Below are positions 47,433 through 58,694 of a stretch of DNA of 64,000 nt, piece by piece (position 1 is the stretch's first letter; every line of letters begins with the position of its first letter). The position numbers were made by a program, and so were the translations under genes. The DNA is from Neoechinorhynchus agilis (taxonomy: Eukaryota > Acanthocephala). The DNA is taken from positions 7,564,001 to 7,628,000 of the forward strand of contig CM121342.1 in assembly GCA_051530055.1 (NCBI GenBank), written 5' to 3'. Under the pieces are notes generated by a model, which was given only the letters and a program-made list of their open reading frames with translations, was not told the origin of the DNA and ran no database searches.

Positions 47433-47898
47433 TTCAGTATAACGATTTCTATAGATTTTCCTTAGATGGCAAGCATTCGTGTCGAAACCTATGATTGCAT
47501 CAACATTTCATTGCTTCATAGTCGTTAGCTTCCCCTCTAAAACTGAATAAAACGATAGACCATTGTTGTTGCTTTCGATTTAAAATACGCCCTTAAAGTT
47601 TTTGCGCAACACTTTCTTTCAAAAGCCAATCGTAGTTTATCATGAGAACTTTGAAATGCATTTTTCCAGTTTTTATCCATCAACGAGAATGCTAAAATGC
47701 GTTCTTGAATTTTATTTTTGCTTAAAGAAGTCCGAATAAATCATTAAACAAAGTGTAGTGGCCTTTACATTTGTCAATTATGAAAAAGGTATGTATACTC
47801 TTTGCATTGAAATTTCGCCATCAAAGTACGAAGAAGCCTTTTTTAGCGATGTGATTCAATTGTACGTTCTACCCTGAAACAAAGTACATTGCGCCATT

Positions 47899-47908
47899 TT
47901 TCTGGAAA
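47899..47908. promoter_or_regulatory. Heat-shock element (distal)
   Basis: TTTCTGGAAA, a perfect nTTCnnGAAn dyad, about 155 bases upstream of the HSP70 start codon. This is the binding pattern of heat-shock factor. Confidence 0.5.
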
Positions 47909-47958
47909 ACGTGATTCATTGTCTACCTTTACGTCCAAGAAAGTGTGAGCAATATGAA

Positions 47959-47968
47959 CTTCTAGAAG
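47959..47968. promoter_or_regulatory. Heat-shock element (proximal)
   Basis: CTTCTAGAAG, a perfect nTTCnnGAAn dyad with an extra GAA just upstream, about 95 bases before the HSP70 start codon. With the distal element it suggests heat-inducible transcription. Confidence 0.6.
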
Positions 47969-48060
47969 CATCTAAGATTTCCTTTTTCTCCATAAAGAAG
48001 AGATGAGTGTGCTCAAAAACACAGTACTTTCGCTAGTTCATCGGAGCTTGAATAAATATA

Positions 48061-49962
48061 ATGCCAAAAGGACCTGCGATTGGAATCGATCTCGGCACGA
48101 CATACTCTTGCGTTGCTGTGTTTCAGCACGGCAAGGTTGAAATAATTGCAAACGATCAAGGCAATCGAACCACACCGTCATATGTGGCATTTACAGATTC
48201 AGAGCGATTGATTGGTGACGCAGCCAAGAATCAAGTAGCTCTTAATCCTACTAACACTGTATTTGATGCGAAACGATTGATTGGTAGGCGATTCCAAGAT
48301 TCCAGCGTACAATCTGATATGAAACATTGGCCATTTAAGGTGCTCAACGATGGCGGAAAACCAAAAGTTCAAGTTGAGTATAAAGGAGAATTAAAGGCGT
48401 TTTATCCAGAGGAAATATCGTCGATGGTATTGACCAAAATGAAGGAAATTGCAGAATCGTATTTGGGAAGGAAGATTACGGACGCCGTTGTAACAGTGCC
48501 TGCTTATTTCAACGATAGTCAACGCCAGGCGACAAAAGACGCAGGTATGATTGCTGGTCTTAATGTTCTTCGGATTATCAACGAACCAACTGCAGCTGCT
48601 ATTGCTTATGGATTGGACAAAAAAGTGACTGGTGAAAAAAACGTATTGATTTTTGATCTTGGAGGTGGCACATTTGATGTCAGCGTACTTTTGATTGAAG
48701 ATGGAATTTTTGAAGTTAAATCGACTGCTGGGGATACTCACTTGGGCGGTGAAGACTTTGACAATCGTATGGTTGAACATTTCGTAAACGAATTTAAACG
48801 GAAAACGAAAAAAGATATAAGTGTTAACAAAAGAAGTCTTCGTCGTCTTAGGACTGCTTGTGAACGAGCAAAACGAACACTTTCTTCATCGACCCAAGCA
48901 AGCATTGAAATAGATTCTCTTTTTGAAGGAGTAGATTTTTACACGAGTATAACCCGTGCTCGGTTTGAAGAACTAAACGCAGATTTGTTTAGAAGTACAC
49001 TGGATCCGGTTGAAAAAGCTCTGAGAGATGCGAAGTTAGACAAAGGAAGGATTGATGATATCGTGCTCGTTGGTGGTAGTACTCGGATTCCAAAGATACA
49101 GAAACTATTAAGGGAATTCTTTAACGACAAAGAGTTGAACAAAAGCATTAATCCCGACGAGGCTGTTGCATATGGAGCTGCTGTTCAAGCTGCAATTTTA
49201 ACAGGTGATAAAAGTGAAGCGGTTAAAGACCTTCTCTTGTTAGATGTTGCCCCATTGTCATTGGGTATTGAAACGGCCGGTGGAGTTATGACCGCTCTTA
49301 TTAAACGCAACACTACCATTCCAACCAAACAATCACAGACTTTCACAACCTATTCCGATAATCAGCCAGGAGTATTGATTCAGGTTTATGAAGGGGAAAG
49401 AGCTATGACTCGAGATAATAATCTATTAGGCCGCTTTGAACTTACTGGGATTCCACCAGCACCGAGAGGTGTTCCACAAATTGAAGTTACTTTTGATATT
49501 GACGCAAATGGGATCATGAACGTTTCTGCGGTTGACAAGAGCACAGGAAAGCAAAATCGGATTACGATTACCAATGATAAAGGTCGACTAAATAAAGACC
49601 AAATCGATGCTATGGTAAGGGACGCGGAAAAGTATAAACAAGATGATGAACGAGAAAGGGAACGTATAGACTCTAAAAACAAACTTGAGAATTATTGCTA
49701 TTCAATAAAGCAGACGGTTGAAGATGACAAAGTGAAGAGCAAATTAAGTTCTAGTGATTTGGATACAATTAGATCAAAAGTGACTGAAAGCTTGAAGTGG
49801 CTTGAAGGCAATCAGAGTGCAGAGAAAGATGAGTATGAACATCAGTATCGAGAAATGGAACGAGTTTGCAGTCCACTCATGACCAAAATGTATCAACAAG
49901 GAGGCCATGGCGGCCCCACTGATGGCAGTGGTGGAGGGCCTACCATTGAAGAAGTTGACTAA
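48061..49962 (+). CDS. Cytosolic HSP70 chaperone
   Basis: A complete intronless 633-residue HSP70: an ATP-driven chaperone that binds exposed hydrophobic peptides with DnaJ and nucleotide-exchange partners. The nucleotide-binding domain has IDLGTTYS (residues 9-16), DLGGGTFD near residue 200 and GGSTRIP near 340. The conserved linker DLLLLDV is followed by [12 protein letters not shown] of the substrate domain. The C-terminus is GGPTIEEVD, the cytosolic EEVD signal that binds TPR co-chaperones. The Gly-rich tail before it is shorter than in most Hsc70 proteins, which have GGMP repeats. No introns plus upstream heat-shock elements point to the stress-inducible class rather than constitutive Hsc70. 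A tandem array with repeated poly(A) signals starts 25 bases after the stop. Confidence 0.97.
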   Translation: MPKGPAIGIDLGTTYSCVAVFQHGKVEIIANDQGNRTTPSYVAFTDSERLIGDAAKNQVALNPTNTVFDAKRLIGRRFQDSSVQSDMKHWPFKVLNDGGKPKVQVEYKGELKAFYPEEISSMVLTKMKEIAESYLGRKITDAVVTVPAYFNDSQRQATKDAGMIAGLNVLRIINEPTAAAIAYGLDKKVTGEKNVLIFDLGGGTFDVSVLLIEDGIFEVKSTAGDTHLGGEDFDNRMVEHFVNEFKRKTKKDISVNKRSLRRLRTACERAKRTLSSSTQASIEIDSLFEGVDFYTSITRARFEELNADLFRSTLDPVEKALRDAKLDKGRIDDIVLVGGSTRIPKIQKLLREFFNDKELNKSINPDEAVAYGAAVQAAILTGDKSEAVKDLLLLDVAPLSLGIETAGGVMTALIKRNTTIPTKQSQTFTTYSDNQPGVLIQVYEGERAMTRDNNLLGRFELTGIPPAPRGVPQIEVTFDIDANGIMNVSAVDKSTGKQNRITITNDKGRLNKDQIDAMVRDAEKYKQDDERERERIDSKNKLENYCYSIKQTVEDDKVKSKLSSSDLDTIRSKVTESLKWLEGNQSAEKDEYEHQYREMERVCSPLMTKMYQQGGHGGPTDGSGGGPTIEEVD

Positions 49963-49987
49963 TAATGATAGTAAGGCAAACTAATTC

Positions 49988-51345
49988 AAAATAAAACCAT
50001 CTCCAACTCTTTTCTCGGTCTACAATGAAGCGAAATAAGGAACCGGATCTTTTTTTATGAACGTCGCTTAATGTAGATATTTTTATAGGCATACTTTTAA
50101 ATCTAAACTCGATCGCAGTAAGAGAAATGCATCCAAATCATTGTTTGTAACAAAAGGAGATAAAATAATTTAAAAATAAAACCATCTCCAACCCTTTTCT
50201 CGCTTTAATATCAAGCGAAATAAGGAAACGGGTCTTCTCAATGAACGTAACTTATTGTAGATATTTTTATAGGCATATTTTTAAATCTAAACTCGCTAGC
50301 AGTAAGAGAAATGCGTCCGAATCATTGTTTGTAACAAAAGGAGATAAAATAATTTAAAAATAAAACCATCTCCAACTCTTTTCTCGGTCTAAAATCAAGC
50401 AAAATAAGGAAACGGGTCTTTTCAATGAACGTCGTTTAATGTGGATATTTTTTATAGGAATACTTTTAAATCTATACTCGATCGCAGCAAGAGAAATGCG
50501 TCCGAATCATTGTTTGTAACAAAAGGAGATAAAATAATTTAAAAATAAAACCATCTCCAACTCTTTTCTCGGTCTAAAATCAAGCAAAATAAGGAAACGG
50601 GTCTTTTCAATGAACGTCGTTTAATGTGGATATTTTTTATATGCATACTTTTAAATCTAAACTCGATCGCAGTAAGAGAAATGCGTCCAAATCATTGTTT
50701 GTAACAAAAGGAGATAAAATAATTTAAAAATAAAACCATCTCCAACTCTTTTCTCGGTCTAAAATCAAGCAAAATAAGGAAACGGATCTTTTCAATGAAC
50801 GCCGTTTAATGTGGATAATTTTTTATATGCATACTTTTAAATCTAAACTCGATAGCAGTAAGAGAAATGCGTCCAAATCATTGTTTGTAACAAAAGGAGA
50901 TAAAATAATTTAAAAATAAAACCATCTCCAACTCTTTTCTCGGTCTAGAATCAAGCAAAATAAGGAAACGAATCTTTTCAATGAACGCCGTTTAATGTGG
51001 ATAATTTTTTATATGCATACTTTTAAATCTAAACTCGATCGCAGTAAGAGAAATGCGTCCAAATCATTGTTTGTAACAAAAGGAGATAAAATAATTTAAA
51101 AATAAAACCATCTCCAACTCTTTTCTCGGTCTAGAATCAAGCAAAATAAGGAAACGAATCTGTTCAATGAACGTCGTTTAATGTAGAAATTTTTTTATAT
51201 GCATACTTTTAAATCTAAACTCGATCGCAGTAAGAGAAATGCGTCCAAATCATTGTTTGTAACAAAAGGAGATAAAATAATTTAAAAATAAAACCATCTC
51301 CAACTCTTTTCTCGCTTTAATATGAAGCGAAATAAGGAAAGATTC
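49988..51345. repeat. Tandem array after HSP70, ~185-bp unit, seven copies
   Basis: Units begin AAAATAAAACCATCTCCAAC at about 49988, 50172, 50356, 50540, 50724, 50908, 51100 and 51286 (the last one partial). Each carries AATAAA, GGTCT, TTTAAATCTAAACTCGATCG and ATCATTGTTTGTAACAAAAG. Unit 1 overlaps the presumed HSP70 3' UTR, so every unit offers another poly(A) signal. Units are ~90-97 percent alike, the inner ones most. Confidence 0.95.
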
Positions 51346-51878
51346 AATCACTTCCCTGATTCTGAGAGATCGGTTTGGCTGTGTGCCTAAAAAGGAAAAG
51401 AGCCGATTGAGGAACGTTGTCCTACAGAATAATGTACCATCGGCTGGATTCATGAAAAGTCAACAAATCAATGAGGGGAAGTCATTTGGAAGTCCTCAAA
51501 GTCAAAATGCACCTTTCCCTTTACGACAGCATTCTGATTTTGCTAATTTTTCTTCTTAAACTATTACAAATTCTTTGCTGATCAAAATGCTTTACGATTT
51601 CCCGTGATTATTTCTATTCTAAGTAACGGGTATGAGCTGCGCTAAGTGTGCGTGATTGTCTATTTTTAAATACTAATTCGCAGAAGTTGAAGACGGTACT
51701 CCTTTGAATCGTCTAACAATGGGTTTTAGTTTAACAGAGTTTAAGATTAAACATGGACTTCAATCATGGAACTCATGATGTTTCAGAACCGTTTTCAACT
51801 ACTCATCTTTCGCACCGTATCTGACTCACCGACTTTGCTGTTTAGTTTATTTAGTCTTGCGCTTCTCCATTAACACTT
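51346..51878. other. Intergenic DNA
   Basis: Nothing recognised. It must contain the promoter of the gene starting at 51879; no clear TATA box is seen. Confidence 0.4.
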
Positions 51879-53563
51879 ATGTATGAGTACAGTACTAGTT
51901 TTAAGAGCGAATCGAGCAATTATCTAAGCTCTATTCGACATCTCCATAAGTCAACGCCGAATTCTGTTGATGGGAGTGCATATCATGTACCTCTTTGGCA
52001 AGTCAGTCCAGAGCGACTGCCCTTGTTAGCCACGACGTCTGTCGGCAATGATACTGGCAGAAAAAATGAAGGAATCGATGTAGCCGGGATTTTCGGAGTA
52101 GCTGCTATCGAAGAAAATTCATTTCCAATACTACTTCTTGGGAGTTACTGCCGGTCAGGTATTAAATGCCATACAAGCAAATGGTTGAAGCAGGGACTCG
52201 AATTAAACGAAATCAAGAACAGCGATCATAAAATCGATTCGTCTCAGAAAAAACCTCGAAAAAAAGTTAGGTTTGAATTAATTTTAAGACAGTTTGAAAA
52301 TGTACACTTTGTAAAGCATTTCTCTATAGAAAGTCGAAATGAATTGGGATCTCTTCGGCGTACCAATTTCAATTTTTGAGCATAAATCAGATTTAAAGTC
52401 TTCATTGACTAAACATCTAAAATCCAAACTTAAACAAAAAAGATCACGTTGAGATTTCGAATGGAACTTTAAAATCATCACCACCTTTTAAAGTGCGTGG
52501 CGACCAGATCACCTTAACAAAAGATACGGGAGGTCTTTGGAGGATTCATGGATATATTGTATCCGGAATATATTCTGTAATTGATCCGATGACGGAATCG
52601 ACTTTATTTTGTATGCATAGAGCCGATGCCAACGGAAAACGGCTATATATGAACTTAAAACCACTTAATATATTCACTTTAGACATTTCACCGACTCTTT
52701 CAAGGAAAAAGGAGCGCATAATTCGACGGGTTTGGGAAGTCCTGCCCGCAAATTCCGTGTTTAAAATACTCAAATATAAATGGACTGAAGTTACTCCTTT
52801 CGATGGTGAAATAAGAGACGAAGATATTTGTCACGTGAAGACTGGATTTTTTAGAAAGTCCAAGAAGATTATTAGAAACAGAGCTGTGCCGGCGTTTATC
52901 TGCCAATTGCATTCTTCGACTACGGATTCTATTCGACTGTTCCATTATGCATTTCAATCGAGTGTATCCAAGAAATCACATAGATGGCCGCTCAGTGGTC
53001 GTAGGTTATCGCGAATTCGAACCACTGAGATGACACATAAGAGAACGAATTTGTTAGAGGAATCGGAACCTGATCCAGACGATATTTCACCTCTTTCCAT
53101 TTACCCATTGGCACATAGTGGCGATTGTATTTTTCCATTAAAGCATGCGACTTATCTCTGCACGATTCCACTTCTGCTCAACTGGATTGGACGAATTTCC
53201 GAGACTCAACAATCCCTCACTCATTTCATAGTTGAGCTCTGTAGTGAGAATGTTTGTAATGAGAGGAGACGAAGGAAGGAAACACCGGTAAGTGTTGGAG
53301 AATACTTGATCAGCAGATCAATTGAGTATGGCGATCAATACGTCGTTTGCATGGCCGACGCTGAACTCAAGAAAGTTACACCTCCTTTTGTGTATAAGAG
53401 GAAAGCAGAGGACAATCAGCTAATAAGATTGCTATCGGACTCCCATGTGATTATTGGAAAACACGCATCGTTGCAGGAAGCCGTCATTCAGTGTCAGTTG
53501 CTCAAGCAAAAGATATCCGCTGGATCGAATTCACGCCAGGACAGTAATGAATCTCTATTTTGA
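51879..53563 (+). CDS. Unrecognised two-exon protein
   Basis: Two open frames in different phases, 51879-52379 (ATG start) and about 52443-53563 (ends TGA), that I read as exons of one gene. The second has no ATG at its start, is open upstream to an AG at 52442, and continues without a stop for ~370 codons. A plausible donor is AG|GTTTGA near 52270, but the junction is not certain. The product (~490-540 residues) has no signal peptide or membrane helix. Exon 1 is Ser-rich with a basic stretch (KKPRKKVRFEL). Exon 2 begins with a strand-rich region (GLWRIHGYIVSGIYSV) and has a basic central loop and an acidic patch (EESEPDPDD). No family recognised. Confidence 0.6.
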
Positions 53564-53654
53564 GCGTTTGACTAAAACAAATTAGTGGTTTCAGCTTTCA
53601 AAAAGGATTGTATGTTTCGATTTCTATCGCAAATGTGTAATATGTGGGGTTCTA

Positions 53655-53735
53655 TATCCATAATCGCCAATGACTCACAGACAAAGCCAACGAAATACCT
53701 CGATAAAGGGAGTAAAACCCAATGATGAGTGGAAT
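53655..53735 (+). mobile_element. Decayed SINE body
   Basis: CGCCAATGACTCACAGAC, then AACGAAATACCTCGATAAAG, GGGAGTAAAACCCAATGATGAG line up with the SINE body at 25.6 kb. It is in the opposite orientation to the neighbouring array and much diverged. Confidence 0.55.
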
Positions 53736-53904
53736 ATCAAGTTATTTCATGCGATTCCCTGAACAATATTGGTGGGATGTGTGCCCAAGGAAAAATAATC
53801 TGTTTTGTTTAATAAAACAAGGGACAAAATATATATAGGTTTGTTGGAAATAGTTAATTCAAAAACTGCCAATTTATTTTTTAGAATTTTTATATGTAGC
53901 GCCA

Positions 53905-55790
53905 AAGATTTGGGTCTGGGAAGCGCTGGTATGCGCTCAGTGCTCCAAGACCGTACGGTAAATGAGTTTGTAAGAATCCCTCTGGATTCTCCGATATCTC
54001 CCGAGGAGGTGGGACTCAGTGAGTTTCCTCCCTTCAGCAAGCAATTTCGTTCCTTTTGATGTGCGTCTTTGGTGGTAACGGATTTGAACCCGTTGACCCT
54101 TAGCTGGGACTCGGAGCATTAGTCCACTTGACCACCTCAACACACTACGGAATGTACAAACTTCGCCACTTTAGCCTGGATAAGCCTTCGGATTTTATTA
54201 GAATTTTTAAATGTGGCTCAGCCGGTAGTCTTTTGATTAGATATTTTCTTTCCATACACGGCCGAATGGACACCCGCAGTCCACCGATTCATTGGTCTGG
54301 GAAGCGCTCGTCTGCGCTCAATGCCCCAAGACCGTACGGTAAATGAGTTTGTAAGAATCCCTCTGGATTCTCGATATCTGAAGCGGGACTCATCAGTGAG
54401 TTTCCTCCTTCAGCAAGCAATTTCGTTCCTTTTGATGTGCGTCTTTGGTGGTAACGGATTGAACCCGTTGACCTACTGGGACTCGGAGCATTAGTCCACT
54501 TGACCACCTCAACACTACGGAATGTACAAATTCGCCACTTTACTGGATAAGCTTCGATTTTTAGAATTTTTAAATGTGGCTCAGCCGGTAGTCTTTTGAT
54601 ATTTTCTTTCCATACACGCCGAATGGACACCCGCAGTCCACCATCATTGGTCTGGGAAGCGCTCGTCTGCGCTCAATGCCCAAGACCGTACGGTAAATGA
54701 GTTTGTAAGAATCCCTCTGGATTCTCCGATATCTCCCGAGGAGGCGGGACTCATCAGTGAGTTTCCTCCCTTCAGCAAGCTATTTCGTTCCTTTTGATGT
54801 GTCTTTGGTGGTAACGGATTAGAACCCGTTGACCCTTAGCTGGGACTTGGAGCATTAGTCCACTTGACCACCTCAACATACTACGGAATGTACAAACTTC
54901 GCCACTTTATCCTGGATAAGCTTTCCGATTTTATTAGAATTTTTAAATGTGGCTCAGCCGGTAGTCTTTTGATTAGGTATTTTCTTTCCATACACGGCCG
55001 AATGGGCACCCGCAGTCCACCTATCCATTGGTCTGGGAAGCGCTCGTCTGCGCTCAATGCCCCAAGACCGTACGGTAAATGAGTTTGTAAGAATCCCTCT
55101 GGATTCTCCGATATCTCCCGAGAAGCCGGGACTCATCAGTGAGTTTCCTCCATTCAGCAAGCAATTTCGTTCCTTTTGATGTGCGTTTTTGGTGGTAACG
55201 GATTTGAACCCGTTGACCCTTAGCTGGGACTCGGAGCATTAGTCCACTTGATCATCTCAAAACACTACGGAATGTACAAAATTCGCCACTTTATCCTGGA
55301 TAAGCTTTCCGATTTTATTAGAATTTTTAAATGTGGCTCAGCCGGTAGTCTTTTGATTAGATATTTTCTTTCCATACACGGCCGAATGGGCACCCGCAGT
55401 CCACCTATCCATTGGTCTGGGAAGCGCTCGTCTGCGCTCAACGCTCCAAGACCGTACGGTAAATGAGTTTGTAAGAATCCCTCTGGATTCTCCGATATCT
55501 CCCGAGGAGGCGGGACTCATCAGTGAGTTTCCTCCATTCAGCAAGCAATTTCGTTCCTTTTGATGTGCTTTTTTGGTGGTAACGGATTTGAACCCGTTGA
55601 CCCTTAGCTGGGACTCGGAGCATTAGTCCACTTGACCACCTCAACACACTACGGAATGTACAAACTTCGCCACTTTGGCTTGGATGAGCTTTCCGATTTT
55701 TTTAGAATTTTTATATGTGGCTCAGCCGGTAGTCTTTTGGTTAGATATTTTCTTTCCATACACGGCCGAATGGACACCAGCTTTTTTTTG
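53905..55790. repeat. Tandem array of a SINE-bearing ~384-bp unit, five copies
   Basis: Units start with GGTCTGGGAAGCGCT at about 53916, 54294, 54648, 55030 and 55414. Each contains, on the minus strand, a SINE: a tRNA-like head (box A TGGTCAAGTGGA; box B GGTTCAAATCC at about 54080, 54456, 54816, 55200 and 55584) and the body with ACTCACTGATGAGTCCCG. The rest of the unit (CTCAGCCGGTAGTCTTTTGA..., CATACACGGCCGAATGG) is extra DNA co-amplified with the SINE. Units 4 and 5 are nearly identical. Unit 2 is ~28 bases shorter through many 1-4-base deletions. Confidence 0.95.
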
Positions 55791-55794
55791 CAAT

Positions 55795-56115
55795 TAATGT
55801 GTTATTTTTCGTTACATTTTATATCCTTGACTTCAAAGAGTATGTGAATTAGCTTTCTTTTGAGAATAAATTATATTCTTAAATTTATAGCAATATTAAT
55901 TTTTGTGTTCTATATTAAGCATCTTACAAAAAATATGTTTAGAATCCACCCTTATGGAAATATTTTCTTATCGCAAATCCATAATCGGAAGGCCCGACAA
56001 AACCCAACAAAAATCATTTAGCATTTGCGGAAAAATCCCAAGAACAGTGGTGGTCTTTGATTTGAATGTGGCAAATGAGCATTCAAGGAAATCTTACTTG
56101 ATTTGAAAGGCACTT
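55795..56115. other. Intergenic DNA
   Basis: No supported gene; 3' flank of the acetyltransferase gene and right edge of the SINE array. Confidence 0.4.
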
Positions 56116-56117
56116 CT

Positions 56118-58668
56118 TTACAATACATCCCTTAGAGAAATCTCTCTTTCCCTTTCCTCGTCCTCGATATCGTCCAACGGCCTTTTCATTGATTTCTTTC
56201 GATCAATCGACTCCTGACTATCACCTCCAATGCCAGTAACAATCTTTAACGTCCTATTAAATAACCCTCTGGTTTGACCGAACTTTCCCATACCCAACTC
56301 CTTTGAGACGTTCTCCAAAGTCTTTCCTTGCAAACCCATTCCAATCAATATACCCGATTGAATATCCGTCAACTTTCCTTTCCCTTTACCGTGACCCTCA
56401 AACGAGGTGAAATATTCAAGTGCGACTCGACGAATCAAATCGGTAATCACTCGCCAATCGACGAGATCTTTCCAATATCTTCTTAGCCGTTCTGTATCTT
56501 CATTGTTGAAGCATTGAACATGTTGAACATTGCGTCTTTCGCTTGAGCCACTTCTTAGAATGGATGTACACAGGTCAATATTTAGTTTCGAGAATAACGA
56601 CTGCCCAAGAAGATAAGCGAACTTTGACCGAAATTCCAGGTTTAAATCTTCTAACCATCTATCGCCATCGTTGTCAATGTCATCGTCCAGTTTAACTTTC
56701 TTTAGCATTATGCATGAATGCTCAGCAGTGAGATTGCTTAAAGATTGACGTAGATGTACCATCAGGAATCCAGAACGAGTCCAGAAACGAAGTAGATTTT
56801 TCGTTAGACCAAAAGAGGTACCGATGTATTTATAGTGGAATTCGGGTTTGACGAGAGATCGGTGATCAATTAATAGATCGAATTTTATAAATGGATCCTG
56901 AGTAGAAGTACGCATTGGTTGGTTCATCGAAGTGAGTAGAAGGATTGAGGAGACAAGGGCGGAACTAGTGATTTTGTGTGAAAAAATCAGTACTCATTTG
57001 TATGTGGACAAAATGATCCGATCTGCTCGCTTCACTTAATGCGTAAAATTCGTTCAATCGCTTCACAAGCTCAGTGCCATATCCGAGTGACTGAGCTGTG
57101 AAGCTTGTGGCGATTCGGACAATCCTAATGCCTTTTCCAACTTCAATACCAGGATACATGTTCTTCATAACGGAGGGAATGAGATTTCCAGCTCCGGTAC
57201 TTTCAGAACCTCCATCCTCATAGGCAACCTGAGCAACTGAAAATATCTCATTCGCGTTGTTTCTTTTCATTAGCAAAAATATATGATGGGTTTTAAGATC
57301 AGCCATAAGTTCAATATCATTGGGACTATGTCGGTAATGTGACTGAATGAATATTTTCATTATCGAAAAAATCAGCCGATCATGGCTTCCATTAAAAGCG
57401 ACCGATTTGTTCAGATACGCAAACTCTGTTTCATTTGGGATTGGATAAGAACTCAAGCGCTCTTCGTGGTCGTTTTGGTCATCTAACGAAATCATAGGGC
57501 TGCATAGAACAGCTTCACTGAGCCACAACTCAACGGGGTCGTTTTCAGCGTACCGAATCGGTTCGTGGATAACATGACGAATCACCACACGACCAGTGGA
57601 CTCTATTTGACTCAAAAGGCGAAGAGAGAAAGTATTCCCGGTTCCTTCGTACCCATTCGTAGTAGTCGCCATTAGAATTGGACAAGAAATTCCTGTAATA
57701 TTAATGAGAGGTTGCAAATTTGTAACAGGCAACGAGGCAGCTTCATCGATAACGAGAAGGTCGCAACTCATTCGAGTTGGGCGTAAAGGATTCAAATATT
57801 CAATGAAACTTTGATTCCCATCATTGTCGACTCTAACGCTACTTACCTCGCTATTTATCGTGGTTTCACTTTTGAACGGAATAGATTCAGATGTGAGAGT
57901 CTTCATCAGAAATTCAAATACAGTTTTCGTGGCTAAAAGTGAAGGTCCACACAATACGATAAATCGATTTTTAGAAGCCTGATTAGCAATAAGACGACCG
58001 ATAGCGATTCCGAGAAGAGCACTTTTTCCACGACCACGACCTGCACCTATAAATTGAATATCTCGATTCTTTTCTTCGATCATCAAATTGGAAATTATTG
58101 CTTTAAGCACTTTAGCTTGTTCTTTAGTAGCACACTCATTGTCGTCTTTAGGTTTCCTGTGCTTACGGACATCCGTAAGACATTCAATTTTTTGTTCGAT
58201 CGTATCATCAACAACTACACACGAACCGGATCTAGTGAGTGCGATTTGTTTGAGTCGTTCGGTATAGACGGATTTGGATTGGAATTGGACGAGAACAACT
58301 CCTCCTCGTTTGACGCATTCAACCGACTGAGCGAGTGTGTTTGCAAACGGATGTGAGTTCAGGTGAGCACCCCGTAAATCAGTCACAAAAACAGCGTCAA
58401 ATGTTTGACCAAGGATTTTCGAAGCGAAATTTAAGGAGCCATACGACCTAAACGTTATTTTGACTTTTGAACACCTCTTTTGATTTTCCGTTTGTTTTTT
58501 AGAACTTCTACGGCTGTGGCACCAAAGAAGAGATGGTGTCGAAGATTCTTGTGAGATTATCGATAAAACGCAATCACTGCAGCCATCAAGTAGTTCAGAA
58601 GAGAAGCAAAGGATGAGCTTGCGAGCAAGTGAATTGTTCGTAAGAAGGTGTCCTATTGCTTGTTCCAT
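56118..58668 (-). CDS. NAT10: NAT10/Kre33-type RNA cytidine acetyltransferase
   Basis: Makes N4-acetylcytidine in 18S rRNA and certain tRNAs in the nucleus and supports ribosome assembly (family knowledge). Exon 1 starts at the ATG at 58668 (the codon before it in frame is TTG) and runs to about 56990. Exon 2 runs to TAA at 56118; the intron is short and the junction unsettled. Visible in order: a TmcA N-terminal domain; Walker A GAGRGRGKS (residue ~210); VIDEAASLP as Walker B; LMATTTNGYEGTG; the GNAT core with RIVRIATSF and LGYGTELV; then, in exon 2, YIGTSFGLTKNLLRFW, LTAEHSCIML and the C-terminal tRNA-binding-like helix bundle. At ~830 residues it is shorter than human NAT10 (1025) and lacks the Lys-rich tail. 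It is also unusually divergent. Confidence 0.85.
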
Positions 58669-58694
58669 ATATGTATGAAACAAGAAAAAGTCGG

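Noticed and set aside
48391-49682. Minus-strand frames opposite HSP70
   Set aside because: Antisense shadows of a strongly conserved gene.
54060-54150. Functional tRNA gene in the SINE array
   Set aside because: Boxes A and B are present, but the acceptor stem does not close properly and the anticodon arm is irregular; it is a SINE head.
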